From an uncultured Ruminococcus sp. (lineage in GTDB: Bacteria > Bacillota > Clostridia > Oscillospirales > Ruminococcaceae), in assembly GCA_947589205.1 (NCBI GenBank), contig CANQCJ010000132.1, forward strand, positions 1-6,089: a stretch of DNA of 6,089 nt, read 5' to 3'. The translations under genes were made by a program, and so were the position numbers. Position 1 is the first letter of the stretch. Each line of letters starts with the position of its first letter. This document shows, piece by piece, positions 1 to 6,057 of this stretch. The notes under the pieces are model-generated. The model was not told the origin of the DNA. It did no database searches and was given only the letters and a program-made list of their open reading frames with translations.

Positions 1-966
1 GTTATAGAGATCTGGACGGGAATACCCGCAAGCAAGATAGAGCGGGAGGAGTACGAAAAGATAAGAGACCTTCCCGAAACGCTGTCAAAGCGCGTTATCG
101 GTCAGCCGGAGGCGGTAAGGTCGGTCTGCGCCGCGATAAGGAGAAGCAGAGCGCATCTTTCAAAGCGAGTAAGACCCGCTTCGTTTATCTTTGTAGGACC
201 TACCGGCGTGGGAAAGACCGAGCTTGTAAAGGCTCTCGGCGAAGCGCTGTTCGACGACACCGAGCCTATTATCCGCGTAGATATGTCGGAATATATGGAG
301 CGGCATTCGGTCAGCAAGCTTATCGGCTCGCCTCCGGGATATATCGGCTTTGACGAAGCCGGACAGCTTACCGAAAGGGTACGCCGCAGACCCTATTCCG
401 TCGTGCTTTTTGACGAGATAGAAAAAGCCCACCCGGACGTTATGAACATCATGCTCCAGATACTTGACGAGGGCGAGATACATGACGCGCAGGGCAGACT
501 TGTTTCTTTTAAAAACACCGTTATCGTAATGACCTCCAATGCCGGTTCGACCGACAAGGACACCGGCGTCGGCTTTAACAAGACCGAAAAGGAGATATCC
601 AAGGAAAAGGCGTTAAAGGCGTTGAGAGAGTTCCTGCGTCCAGAATTTCTCGGAAGAATAGACGAGATCGTCGTGTTCGACCCGCTTACCAAGGAAAATT
701 ACAAGGCTATAGCCGCGCTCATGCTCGATGAGATAAAAGAGCCGCTGAGCGAACGCGGCATAAGCATGACCTATAAGGACAGCGCGCTCGAAGCTGTCGC
801 CGAAAAGTCGTTCGGACAAAGGCTCGGCGGAAGAGATATCAGGCGCGTTATCAGAGAGCAGGTCGAGGACAGGATCGCGGATATTTTCGTTGAACGCGGC
901 GAAGCGAGCATACGCATTATCTGTGTTTACGCCGAAAACGGCGAGATAGGCATAATGGCGGAATAA
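1..966 (+). CDS. ClpC/ClpA-type AAA+ unfoldase, ATP-binding subunit of Clp protease (5' truncated)
   Basis: Partial gene, open at the left edge; 321 residues of the second AAA+ module (D2) are present in frame 1. It would unfold protein substrates with ATP and thread them into the ClpP peptidase in the cytoplasm. Visible motifs, in residues of the partial protein: the D2 entry motif WTGIP near residue 5, Walker A GPTGVGKT 66-73, pore loop GYIG 113-116, Walker B VVLFDE 134-139, sensor-1 Asn180 in TSN, arginine finger Arg219 in EFLGRID, and sensor-2 Arg278 in GGRDIRR. A VGF tripeptide at 190-192, between sensor 1 and the arginine finger, sits where the ClpP-docking loop lies in ClpC, ClpA and ClpX. 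This argues for a protease partner rather than the ClpB disaggregase. Sensor 2 is GGRDIRR, not the usual GARPLRR, so this is a divergent member. Without D1 and the N-domain I cannot choose between ClpC, ClpE and ClpA. The first ATG/GTG codons in view are internal. Confidence 0.9.
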   Translation, partial: VIEIWTGIPASKIEREEYEKIRDLPETLSKRVIGQPEAVRSVCAAIRRSRAHLSKRVRPASFIFVGPTGVGKTELVKALGEALFDDTEPIIRVDMSEYMERHSVSKLIGSPPGYIGFDEAGQLTERVRRRPYSVVLFDEIEKAHPDVMNIMLQILDEGEIHDAQGRLVSFKNTVIVMTSNAGSTDKDTGVGFNKTEKEISKEKALKALREFLRPEFLGRIDEIVVFDPLTKENYKAIAALMLDEIKEPLSERGISMTYKDSALEAVAEKSFGQRLGGRDIRRVIREQVEDRIADIFVERGEASIRIICVYAENGEIGIMAE

Positions 967-1015
967 GCAATTTAAAATCAATTCACGATTTGTTGATGAA
1001 TAATAGTGCAAATTG

Positions 1016-1024
1016 TGGTATTAT
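1016..1024 (+). promoter_or_regulatory. possible extended -10 promoter element for glgP
   Basis: TGG followed by TATTAT forms a TGn-extended -10 box in the 93-bp gap before glgP. It would start transcription near 1031 and give a leader of roughly 30 nt. The only -35-like hexamers, TTGTTG at 990-995 and TTGATG at 993-998, are too far upstream (23 and 20 nt). TATACT at 1032-1037 is another possible -10, but it would start transcription almost on the RBS and lacks a good -35. No terminator hairpin separates the Clp gene from glgP, so glgP may also be read from upstream. Confidence 0.3.
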
Positions 1025-1044
1025 TAGTTTATATACTGTAAAAC

Positions 1045-1050
1045 AGGAGG
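1045..1050 (+). promoter_or_regulatory. strong Shine-Dalgarno of glgP
   Basis: AGGAGG lies nine bases before the ATG at 1060. The full match and good spacing fix the start codon and predict efficient translation. Confidence 0.9.
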
Positions 1051-1059
1051 AAAAATATT

Positions 1060-3480
1060 ATGGCTAAAGAAGCAGCTCCCAAGGTCTCCAAGACCATAAC
1101 TCAGGAGGAGCTTAAAAAGCAGTTCGTTGAAATGCTTCACAATGATTTCCAGACAACTCCGGAGGAAGCCTCCGACCAGCAGGTCTATGAGGCTCTCAGC
1201 AGGATAGTGGTAGGCATACTCAAAGCAAAACGCCGCCATTTTACCGTCCGCAACCGTTCGGAGGGCAAGAAAAAGGTATACTATCTTTCTATGGAATTTC
1301 TTATGGGAAGAAGCCTGAAAACGAGTATTTACAATCTTGAAATGGTAGATGAGACGGTCGGTATGCTAAAGGAGTTCGGCATCTCGATAAACGGGATATA
1401 CGAAATGGAGCCGGACGCGGGTCTCGGCAACGGCGGTCTCGGCAGACTTGCCGCCTGCTATCTTGACGCGCTCGCCGCCGACGGCTATCACGCTACCGGC
1501 TATTCGATACTTTACGAATACGGCATTTTCAAGCAGAAGCTCGACGAGGGCTGGCAGACGGAGCTTCCCGACAACTGGCTGCCCGGCGGCTCTGCGCTTC
1601 TCGTGCCCGTGCCCACCGCGGCGGTAGAGGTAAGGTTTGACGGAAATCTCAAGGAATACTGGGACAACAGCTTCCACTGCGTAGAGCTTGAAAACTACAC
1701 GTCCGTTATGGCTGTGCCCTATGATATGTTCGTTTCCGGATACGACAGCGAAGCCGTTTCAAAGCTCAGGCTCTGGAAGGCGGAGGTGCCTTCCTTTGAT
1801 ATGCAGCGTTTTATCAGCGGCGATTACTCTAAGGCTCTCGGCAGGAACATCATGTCGCAGGCGATAACGAAGGTGCTTTATCCTAACGACAACCACGCGG
1901 AGGGCAAGTCGCTGCGTCTGCGCCAGCAGTACTTCCTTGTAGCGGCTTCCGTAGGCGATATCGTAAACACGCATATGAACGTTTACGGCACGCTCGACAA
2001 CCTTGCCGACAAGGTGGCTATACACATCAACGACACCCACCCGACTCTCGCTATACCGGAGCTTATGAGAATAATGCTCGACGACTGCGGATATGACTGG
2101 GACGCGGCATGGGATATCGTCACCAAGACCTTCGCGTACACCAATCATACGGTAATGCCGGAGGCTCTTGAAAAGTGGGACTGCAATCTTGTAAAGGGCG
2201 TTATGCCGAGAATTTTCTCTATCATCGTTGAGATAAACGAAAGATACTGCCGTCAGCTCTGGGACAAGTATCAGGATCAGGAAAAGGTAACGCATATGTC
2301 CATTATCGAGAACAATATGATAAAAATGGCTACTCTCTGCGTTCACGCCTGCCACCATGTAAACGGCGTTGCAAAGATACACTCCGAGATAATCAAGAGA
2401 GAGACCTTCAAGGACGAATACGAGTACACTCCCGAAAAGTTCACCAACGTTACGAACGGTATCGCATACCGCAGATGGCTGTATCAGTCTAACGAGGGAC
2501 TTACCGACCTGCTCAGGGAGACTATCGGAGACGGCTTCTTAAAGGACGCTTCGCAGCTTGCCAAGTTCAGAAAATTCTCCGAGGACAAGAGCGTTCTCGA
2601 AAGACTCAACAGGATAAAGAACGAAAACAAGGCGAGGTTTGCAAAGTACGTTAAAAACGAGTACGGAGTAACGCTCAACACCGATTCTATCTTTGACGTT
2701 CAGGTAAAGAGACTGCACGAGTACAAGCGTCAGCAGCTCAACGCGCTCAACATCATCGCCGAGTACAACTATCTCAAGGCGAATCCCGACGCGCCGTTCG
2801 TTCCCAAGACCTACATCTTCGCCGCCAAGGCCGCTCCCGGCTATTATATGGCAAAGCAGATAATCAAGCTTATCTGGAACATTTCCGAGGAGCTGAAAAA
2901 GGATCCCAAGATAAACGAAAAGCTTAGCGTTATCTTTATGGAGGATTACTGCGTATCTCTGTCCGAGATACTCATGCCCGCCGCGGAGATCTCCGAGCAG
3001 ATATCTCTTGCGGGAACGGAGGCATCGGGAACCGGAAACATGAAGCTTATGATAAACGGCGCGGTGACCTTGGGCACTCTCGACGGAGCTAACGTTGAGA
3101 TCTTCGAGCAGGTGGGAGAGGAAAATATCCTGCTGTTCGGCATGAACGTTGACGAGGTCGAAGCGGCAAAGCCGAATTACAAGGCTATGGACTTCTACAA
3201 TTCCAACGGCGTGCTAAGAAGCGCGGTCGACCTGCTCTCAGAGGGCATAAACGGCGAGAAGTTCCACGAGATAGCTAATTCGCTGAAAAACGTAGACCCC
3301 TATATGGCGTTTGCCGATTTCGCTTCCTATCAGAACGCCCAGAGACGAGCAAGCGAGCTTTATTCCGACAGAATGAAGTGGGCTAAGATGAGCCTTGCGA
3401 ACATTGCGGGCGCGGGAATATTCTCCGCCGACCGTTCGGTAGACGAGTACGCAAGATATATCTGGCAGCTTCAAAAATAA
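1060..3480 (+). CDS. glgP: glycogen/alpha-glucan phosphorylase
   Basis: Complete 806-residue enzyme, normal length for bacterial GT35 phosphorylases (about 800). It splits alpha-1,4-glucan (glycogen or maltodextrin) with phosphate to give glucose-1-phosphate, in the cytoplasm, using pyridoxal phosphate. Signatures visible: GLGNGGLGRLAA at residues 121-132, the glycine-rich active-site loop; NDTHP at 324-328; TNHTVMPEALEKW with the active-site His at 363; KRLHEYK at 550-556, which supplies basic phosphate-site residues; and EASGTGNMK ending at Lys662, the PLP Schiff-base lysine. The C-terminus keeps the family's FSADRSVDEYARYIW pattern. The ATG at 1060 is set by the AGGAGG nine bases upstream. 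I see no sign of the N-terminal phosphorylation segment of animal enzymes. Phe and Asn codons are mostly TTC and AAC, consistent with high expression. No other glycogen genes are in view, so glycogen versus maltodextrin (MalP) preference is undecided. Likely ends at the stem-loop at 3490-3540. Confidence 0.97.
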   Translation: MAKEAAPKVSKTITQEELKKQFVEMLHNDFQTTPEEASDQQVYEALSRIVVGILKAKRRHFTVRNRSEGKKKVYYLSMEFLMGRSLKTSIYNLEMVDETVGMLKEFGISINGIYEMEPDAGLGNGGLGRLAACYLDALAADGYHATGYSILYEYGIFKQKLDEGWQTELPDNWLPGGSALLVPVPTAAVEVRFDGNLKEYWDNSFHCVELENYTSVMAVPYDMFVSGYDSEAVSKLRLWKAEVPSFDMQRFISGDYSKALGRNIMSQAITKVLYPNDNHAEGKSLRLRQQYFLVAASVGDIVNTHMNVYGTLDNLADKVAIHINDTHPTLAIPELMRIMLDDCGYDWDAAWDIVTKTFAYTNHTVMPEALEKWDCNLVKGVMPRIFSIIVEINERYCRQLWDKYQDQEKVTHMSIIENNMIKMATLCVHACHHVNGVAKIHSEIIKRETFKDEYEYTPEKFTNVTNGIAYRRWLYQSNEGLTDLLRETIGDGFLKDASQLAKFRKFSEDKSVLERLNRIKNENKARFAKYVKNEYGVTLNTDSIFDVQVKRLHEYKRQQLNALNIIAEYNYLKANPDAPFVPKTYIFAAKAAPGYYMAKQIIKLIWNISEELKKDPKINEKLSVIFMEDYCVSLSEILMPAAEISEQISLAGTEASGTGNMKLMINGAVTLGTLDGANVEIFEQVGEENILLFGMNVDEVEAAKPNYKAMDFYNSNGVLRSAVDLLSEGINGEKFHEIANSLKNVDPYMAFADFASYQNAQRRASELYSDRMKWAKMSLANIAGAGIFSADRSVDEYARYIWQLQK

Positions 3481-3489
3481 TAAAACAAA

Positions 3490-3540
3490 AACGCCGTCCG
3501 TGTGAACAAAATGCGGGCGGCGTTATCATAGGTCTTTTTT
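3490..3540 (+). terminator. terminator-like stem-loop after glgP
   Basis: An 11-bp stem pairs AACGCCGTCCG (3490-3500) with CGGGCGGCGTT (3514-3524), with one G-U pair and a 13-nt loop. A run of six T follows at 3535-3540, ten bases after the stem, which is farther than in an ideal intrinsic terminator. It begins nine bases after the glgP stop codon. Confidence 0.65.
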
Positions 3541-3543
3541 GCG

Positions 3544-3560
3544 GCAAAAAGCATTTTTGC
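3544..3560. terminator. small A/T hairpin between convergent genes
   Basis: GCAAAAA (3544-3550) pairs with TTTTTGC (3554-3560) around a three-base loop. The stem is AT-rich and weak. It lies between the two stronger hairpins and may add to bidirectional termination; it could also be chance. Confidence 0.3.
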
Positions 3561-3569
3561 GTAAATTTC

Positions 3570-3628
3570 AGAGCGCGGTCGGGAAAAATGCAAATTCGGC
3601 ATTGTTCTCCCGACCGCGCTCTTATTTT
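3570..3628. terminator. strong stem-loop between convergent genes
   Basis: A perfect 15-bp, GC-rich stem pairs 3570-3584 (AGAGCGCGGTCGGGA) with 3608-3622. The loop holds a small inner AATGC/GCATT pairing. A T-rich tail (CTTATTTT) follows on the + strand, so it may back up glgP termination. On the - strand it lies about 30 bp past the stop of the zinc-ribbon/SH3 gene, but only a short T run (AAATTT) follows there, so its use in that direction is less sure. Confidence 0.6.
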
Positions 3629-3653
3629 GATATGAGGAGGATAGGTAATTATC

Positions 3654-4619
3654 TTATTCGATAGTCGGGTTGAACCAGTCGCCCTCGTAGGAGGCGACCC
3701 AGCCCGCTTGTCCGTTGTATTCGGTGTATATCCACTTGACGGCGAAGTAATTGTGACCGAGCTTTTCTATCCTTTCGTCCTCGGGAATAGTGCCGAGAAC
3801 ATCGTAATCATCGCCCGGACCGCTGTATAGCTTCAGTCCGCCGTAGCGGATAACGGTATATTCCTCCACATCGGCGGCATCGTAAAGCTCATCGGGGAGC
3901 ACTACCGTCTGTGTGGGATTTTTATCGGTCAGATAGCTCTTGCAGACCCAGCCGACGTTTCCGTTATAATCTATGTAGCACCAGGTCTCGCCTGATTTTG
4001 CGTCCACCTGTTCGGCGGAAATTTTCAGCGCGCTGCCGGAGGGGATAGCGTCATCGAGCTTGCTGTAATCGTAGCCCGGACCTATGCGTATAGCGAGCGA
4101 TTCGGCAAGCGAGTAGAGCGTACCGTAATCGTCGGTATATTTCGGGTCGACGGCGAGCGTAAACGGATCTGCCGTCGTGGTAGTCGTTGTTGTCGAGGAG
4201 GCGGGCGCGGAGGTGGTCTCAGCCGTCTGCTTTTCGCTGTCGGCTTCGGCTTGAGCCGCATTTTCATCGGAAGCGTTCTGCACCGGCACGACCTGACGGT
4301 CTATCCTGTCGCGCAGGAAAAGTGAAGCCCAGACGACGGAGCCTGCCACAAGGCAGAGCGCAAGCGCGACGCATATTACCTTATAAATGCCGGCTTCGAC
4401 ATTTTTCGGCTTTTTGGTTTCCGTTTCCTCGGGCGCGTGTTTTTTTATTTCTTCGGCAAAAGAATATTCCTTGGTCTGCGAGAGCTTGTCCCCGCTTTTT
4501 GTATGACCGTCCGTCCTTATGACGGCGGACGCCTTTACGGGGCGGGGGAGCTTACAGCCGCAGAACGGGCAATTATAAAGACCATTCTCGATCTTAGCCG
4601 AGCATTCGGGACAAATCAT
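3654..4619 (-). CDS. zinc-ribbon, single-pass membrane protein with two extracytoplasmic SH3-like domains
   Basis: A 321-residue protein with a clear modular layout. Residues 3-20 form a zinc ribbon with paired CxxC knuckles (CPEC, then CPFC ten residues on). A charged cytoplasmic linker follows. One hydrophobic helix spans about 79-102. A low-complexity Ala/Glu/Ser/Thr linker runs over 111-152 with seven threonines at 143-149. Two bacterial SH3-like repeats follow, about 165-231 and 252-313, each with an R-x-GPG or Y-SGPG motif and ending in YNG-x-x-GWV. With the zinc ribbon inside, the SH3 pair would face the cell wall, where such domains often bind peptidoglycan; this orientation is inferred. 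No catalytic domain is present, so a wall-sensing or scaffold role is possible but unproven. The ATG at 4619 is the only reasonable start because the zinc ribbon begins at residue 3. It has no Shine-Dalgarno directly upstream and the 88-bp repeat array touches it. Confidence 0.85.
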   Translation of the reverse strand: MICPECSAKIENGLYNCPFCGCKLPRPVKASAVIRTDGHTKSGDKLSQTKEYSFAEEIKKHAPEETETKKPKNVEAGIYKVICVALALCLVAGSVVWASLFLRDRIDRQVVPVQNASDENAAQAEADSEKQTAETTSAPASSTTTTTTTADPFTLAVDPKYTDDYGTLYSLAESLAIRIGPGYDYSKLDDAIPSGSALKISAEQVDAKSGETWCYIDYNGNVGWVCKSYLTDKNPTQTVVLPDELYDAADVEEYTVIRYGGLKLYSGPGDDYDVLGTIPEDERIEKLGHNYFAVKWIYTEYNGQAGWVASYEGDWFNPTIE

Positions 4620-4970
4620 TTTTTTAGTTCGCGGAAACGCTCCGTGTGCGTCGCTCGATACCGAATAGCTATTACTTTGTCTGAGCTTCGCTCAGACTTT
4701 TCCGCGTTTTTTTAGTTCGCGGAATCGCTCCGTGTGCGTCGCTCGATACTGAATAGCTATTACTTTGTCTGAGCTTCGCTCAGACCTCTCCGCATTTTTT
4801 TAGTTCGCGGATACGCTCCGTGTCCGTCGCTTGATATGAAACAGCTATTACTTTGTCTGAGCTTCGCTCAGACCTCTCCGCGTTTTTTTAGTTCGCGGAT
4901 ACGCTCCGTGTCCGTCGCTTGATATGAAACAGCTATTACTTTGTCTGAGCTTCGCTCAGACTTTTCCGCG
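4619..4970. repeat. four tandem copies of an 88-bp structured repeat
   Basis: Units lie at 4619-4706, 4707-4794, 4795-4882 and 4883-4970, each exactly 88 bp. Each starts with seven T then AGTTCGCGGA, and ends TCCGC(G/A). Each carries the same perfect 8-bp hairpin, GTCTGAGCTTCGCTCAGAC, at 4679, 4767, 4855 and 4943. CGCGGA near the start pairs with TCCGCG at the end, so a unit can fold as one closed structure of about 77 nt separated by T-rich (A-rich on the - strand) linkers. By eye, units 1 and 2 differ at five positions, units 3 and 4 at two, and units 2 and 3 at nine. The array fills the space directly before the start codon of the zinc-ribbon/SH3 gene. No protein appears to be encoded, and 88 is not a multiple of three. 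It could be a dispersed palindromic element of the REP/BOX/MITE kind; I do not recognise the family. Confidence 0.95.
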
Positions 4971-4974
4971 GCTT

Positions 4975-4981
4975 CTCCTTT
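4975..4981 (-). promoter_or_regulatory. orphaned Shine-Dalgarno upstream of the repeat array
   Basis: On the - strand this reads AAAGGAG, a good ribosome binding site, but no ATG, GTG or TTG follows at a usable distance. The next start that opens a real gene in this direction is the ATG at 4619, 355 bases away across the four repeats. It is most simply the original RBS of the zinc-ribbon/SH3 gene, parted from it by the repeat array. Confidence 0.55.
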
Positions 4982-5200
4982 CTTTTGATTTTTTCAATAT
5001 ATGTTCCGGTATAAATATTTCGTACCGTCACTTTAGACGAAAGAGTTATATTTTTATCTTAAATTAATTTTAGCTCAAAAATGTGAAAAATGTATTTGTC
5101 GAACTTGATAAATTTGTGAAAAATAGTAACGGTTTATTTACAATAGTATTATAAAAAGGCTACAGCAATAGGTTATAATTGGAACAGCGGGTCATTTAAT
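4982..5200. promoter_or_regulatory. AT-rich divergent control region
   Basis: About 220 AT-rich bases between the divergent zinc-ribbon/SH3 and YdjM-like genes, with no ORF of note. It should hold both promoters, but no consensus -35/-10 pair is clear. Candidates are TTGAGC with TAAAAA 16 bases on (- strand, around 5045-5075), and TATTAT at 5147-5152 or TATAAT at 5174-5179 (+ strand), the latter two without a good -35. Possible operators are a 21-bp imperfect dyad (CGGTA...TACCG, 5007-5027) and a direct repeat of TGTGAAAAAT at 5082-5091 and 5115-5124, spaced 33 bp. Confidence 0.4.
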
Positions 5201-5211
5201 ATGGTATATAG

Positions 5212-5218
5212 AAAGGTG
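5212..5218 (+). promoter_or_regulatory. ribosome binding site that supports the TTG start
   Basis: AAAGGTG lies eight bases before the TTG at 5227. An in-frame TAG at 5209-5211 rules out any earlier start, and no ATG or GTG lies in frame between them, so TTG is the start that keeps the conserved N-terminal GKTH motif. Confidence 0.7.
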
Positions 5219-5226
5219 CGGCGGCA

Positions 5227-5841
5227 TTGACGGGAAAAACACATTTAGCGGCGGGAGCTTTGGCGGGGTTTGCACTGATACGCCCTCAAGGCGGACTTAA
5301 CGCTGACACGGCGGCTCAATTGATACTTTGTATGGCGGCGGCTTCTGTAGGCGCGCTGATACCCGATGTGGATTCAAAGCGTTCCAAAGCGAGGGCGAAG
5401 CTTTTTACGGCGGCAGCGATAGTCGTTTCGGCGTTTATAATTGCGTTTGGCGCGAAAATATTTTTCGGCGTTGACGTTTTTGCGCTTGCCATGCAAAATT
5501 CGGCTGTCGTCCGAACCGTGCCGGGAGCGGCGATGTTTGCGGCGGCGGCAATTTATGGCGCGAACACAAAGCACCGCACGTTTACCCATTCGCTTTTGGG
5601 GCTTGCCGTATTTACCGTTTCAGCCGCGCTAATCTCGCTTAAAGCCGCGCCGTATTTTTTCGCCGCGATGCTCTCGCATATACTCCTCGACCTGCTCAAC
5701 CGCAAAAAAGTCGCTCTGCTTTACCCGTCGAAACGAGCCTTCGCGCTGGATCTTTGCGATTCCGACGGCATTGTCAACGATATAGTTTTCTCATTCGGCA
5801 TGGTCGGCTGCATACTCTATTTGGCGAAGGTCATAATTTAA
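5227..5841 (+). CDS. YdjM/DUF457-family membrane-bound putative metal-dependent hydrolase
   Basis: A 204-residue hydrophobic protein of the YdjM (LexA-regulated inner-membrane hydrolase, DUF457) type. Family marks are GKTH at residues 3-6, IPDVDS at 45-50, HRTFTHS at 116-122, SHILLD at 150-155 and LLYPS at 164-168. The conserved His and Asp residues (6, 47, 49, 121, 151, 155) are probable metal ligands near the membrane. Hydrophobic stretches near 28-46, 59-80, 98-111, 122-138, 141-157 and 186-201 suggest several membrane helices. Substrates of this family are not well defined; relatives are tied to the SOS response in enterics, but I see no LexA/DinR box here. The start is TTG, with AAAGGTG upstream. 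Phe codons are mostly TTT, unlike glgP, consistent with lower expression. It stands alone, divergent from the zinc-ribbon/SH3 gene. I see no convincing terminator after it. Confidence 0.88.
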   Translation: MTGKTHLAAGALAGFALIRPQGGLNADTAAQLILCMAAASVGALIPDVDSKRSKARAKLFTAAAIVVSAFIIAFGAKIFFGVDVFALAMQNSAVVRTVPGAAMFAAAAIYGANTKHRTFTHSLLGLAVFTVSAALISLKAAPYFFAAMLSHILLDLLNRKKVALLYPSKRAFALDLCDSDGIVNDIVFSFGMVGCILYLAKVII

Positions 5842-5927
5842 TGTATTTTTTGCACAAAATAAGCCGCGATAATTTATGCAGATTTCATAAACAATCATTT
5901 TTCCAAGAATTTTTTTCGCAAAAACTA

Positions 5928-5956
5928 TTGACACCCTGCATTTTTTATGATAAAAT
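5928..5956 (+). promoter_or_regulatory. near-consensus sigma-A promoter for the serine tRNA
   Basis: TTGACA (5928-5933) is followed after exactly 17 bases by TAAAAT (5951-5956), with a TG at 5948-5949 that makes an extended -10. Transcription should start near 5963, giving a leader of about 95 nt before the tRNA. This is by far the best promoter in the window and fits a stable-RNA gene. Confidence 0.88.
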
Positions 5957-6005
5957 ATATAAGTGTTCGGCGCTATGTGTTGACCGCTCACCGATTTCTA
6001 TGCTC

Positions 6006-6052
6006 TAATTTCCAACTTCTATTCTAACTTCTAACCTCTAATTTCTAACTTC
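6006..6052. repeat. degenerate 7-nt tandem repeat before the tRNA
   Basis: Heptads TAATTTC, CAACTTC, a five-base interruption TATTC, then TAACTTC, TAACCTC, TAATTTC and TAACTTC. The consensus is TAACTTC. The tract ends five bases before the tRNA and lies inside its predicted 5' leader. The + strand of the tract contains no G. Confidence 0.75.
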
Positions 6053-6057
6053 TATCT

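Noticed and set aside
1..207. Clp gene as an N-terminally truncated pseudogene starting at an internal GTG (208)
   Set aside because: The frame is open and conserved from base 1, including the WTGIP motif, so the truncation is only the window edge.
1..966. ClpB disaggregase
   Set aside because: A VGF tripeptide lies in the ClpP-docking loop position, which ClpB lacks.
3634..3640. GAGGAGG Shine-Dalgarno-like sequence on the + strand
   Set aside because: No start codon follows within range, and the region beyond is the 3' end of a convergent gene.
4437..4715. Plus-strand ORF of 92 codons running into the repeats
   Set aside because: It is antisense to the zinc-ribbon/SH3 gene, has low-complexity composition and no RBS; it is a shadow.
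4619..4970. CRISPR array
   Set aside because: The 88-bp units are contiguous with no unique spacers, and each unit is far longer than a CRISPR repeat.
4619..4970. Array of tRNA genes
   Set aside because: Unit length and the closing stem resemble a tRNA, but there is no anticodon arm, no T-arm in the right place and no D-arm; the single GTTCG lies outside the closing stem at the 5' end.
5113..5124. Rex or CRP-like operator (TTGTGA)
   Set aside because: Only one half-site is present; the inverted second half needed for these regulators is missing.
5754..6008. 84-codon ORF overlapping the YdjM-like gene end and the tRNA promoter
   Set aside because: It is out of frame with a strong gene, runs across a consensus promoter and has no family resemblance.
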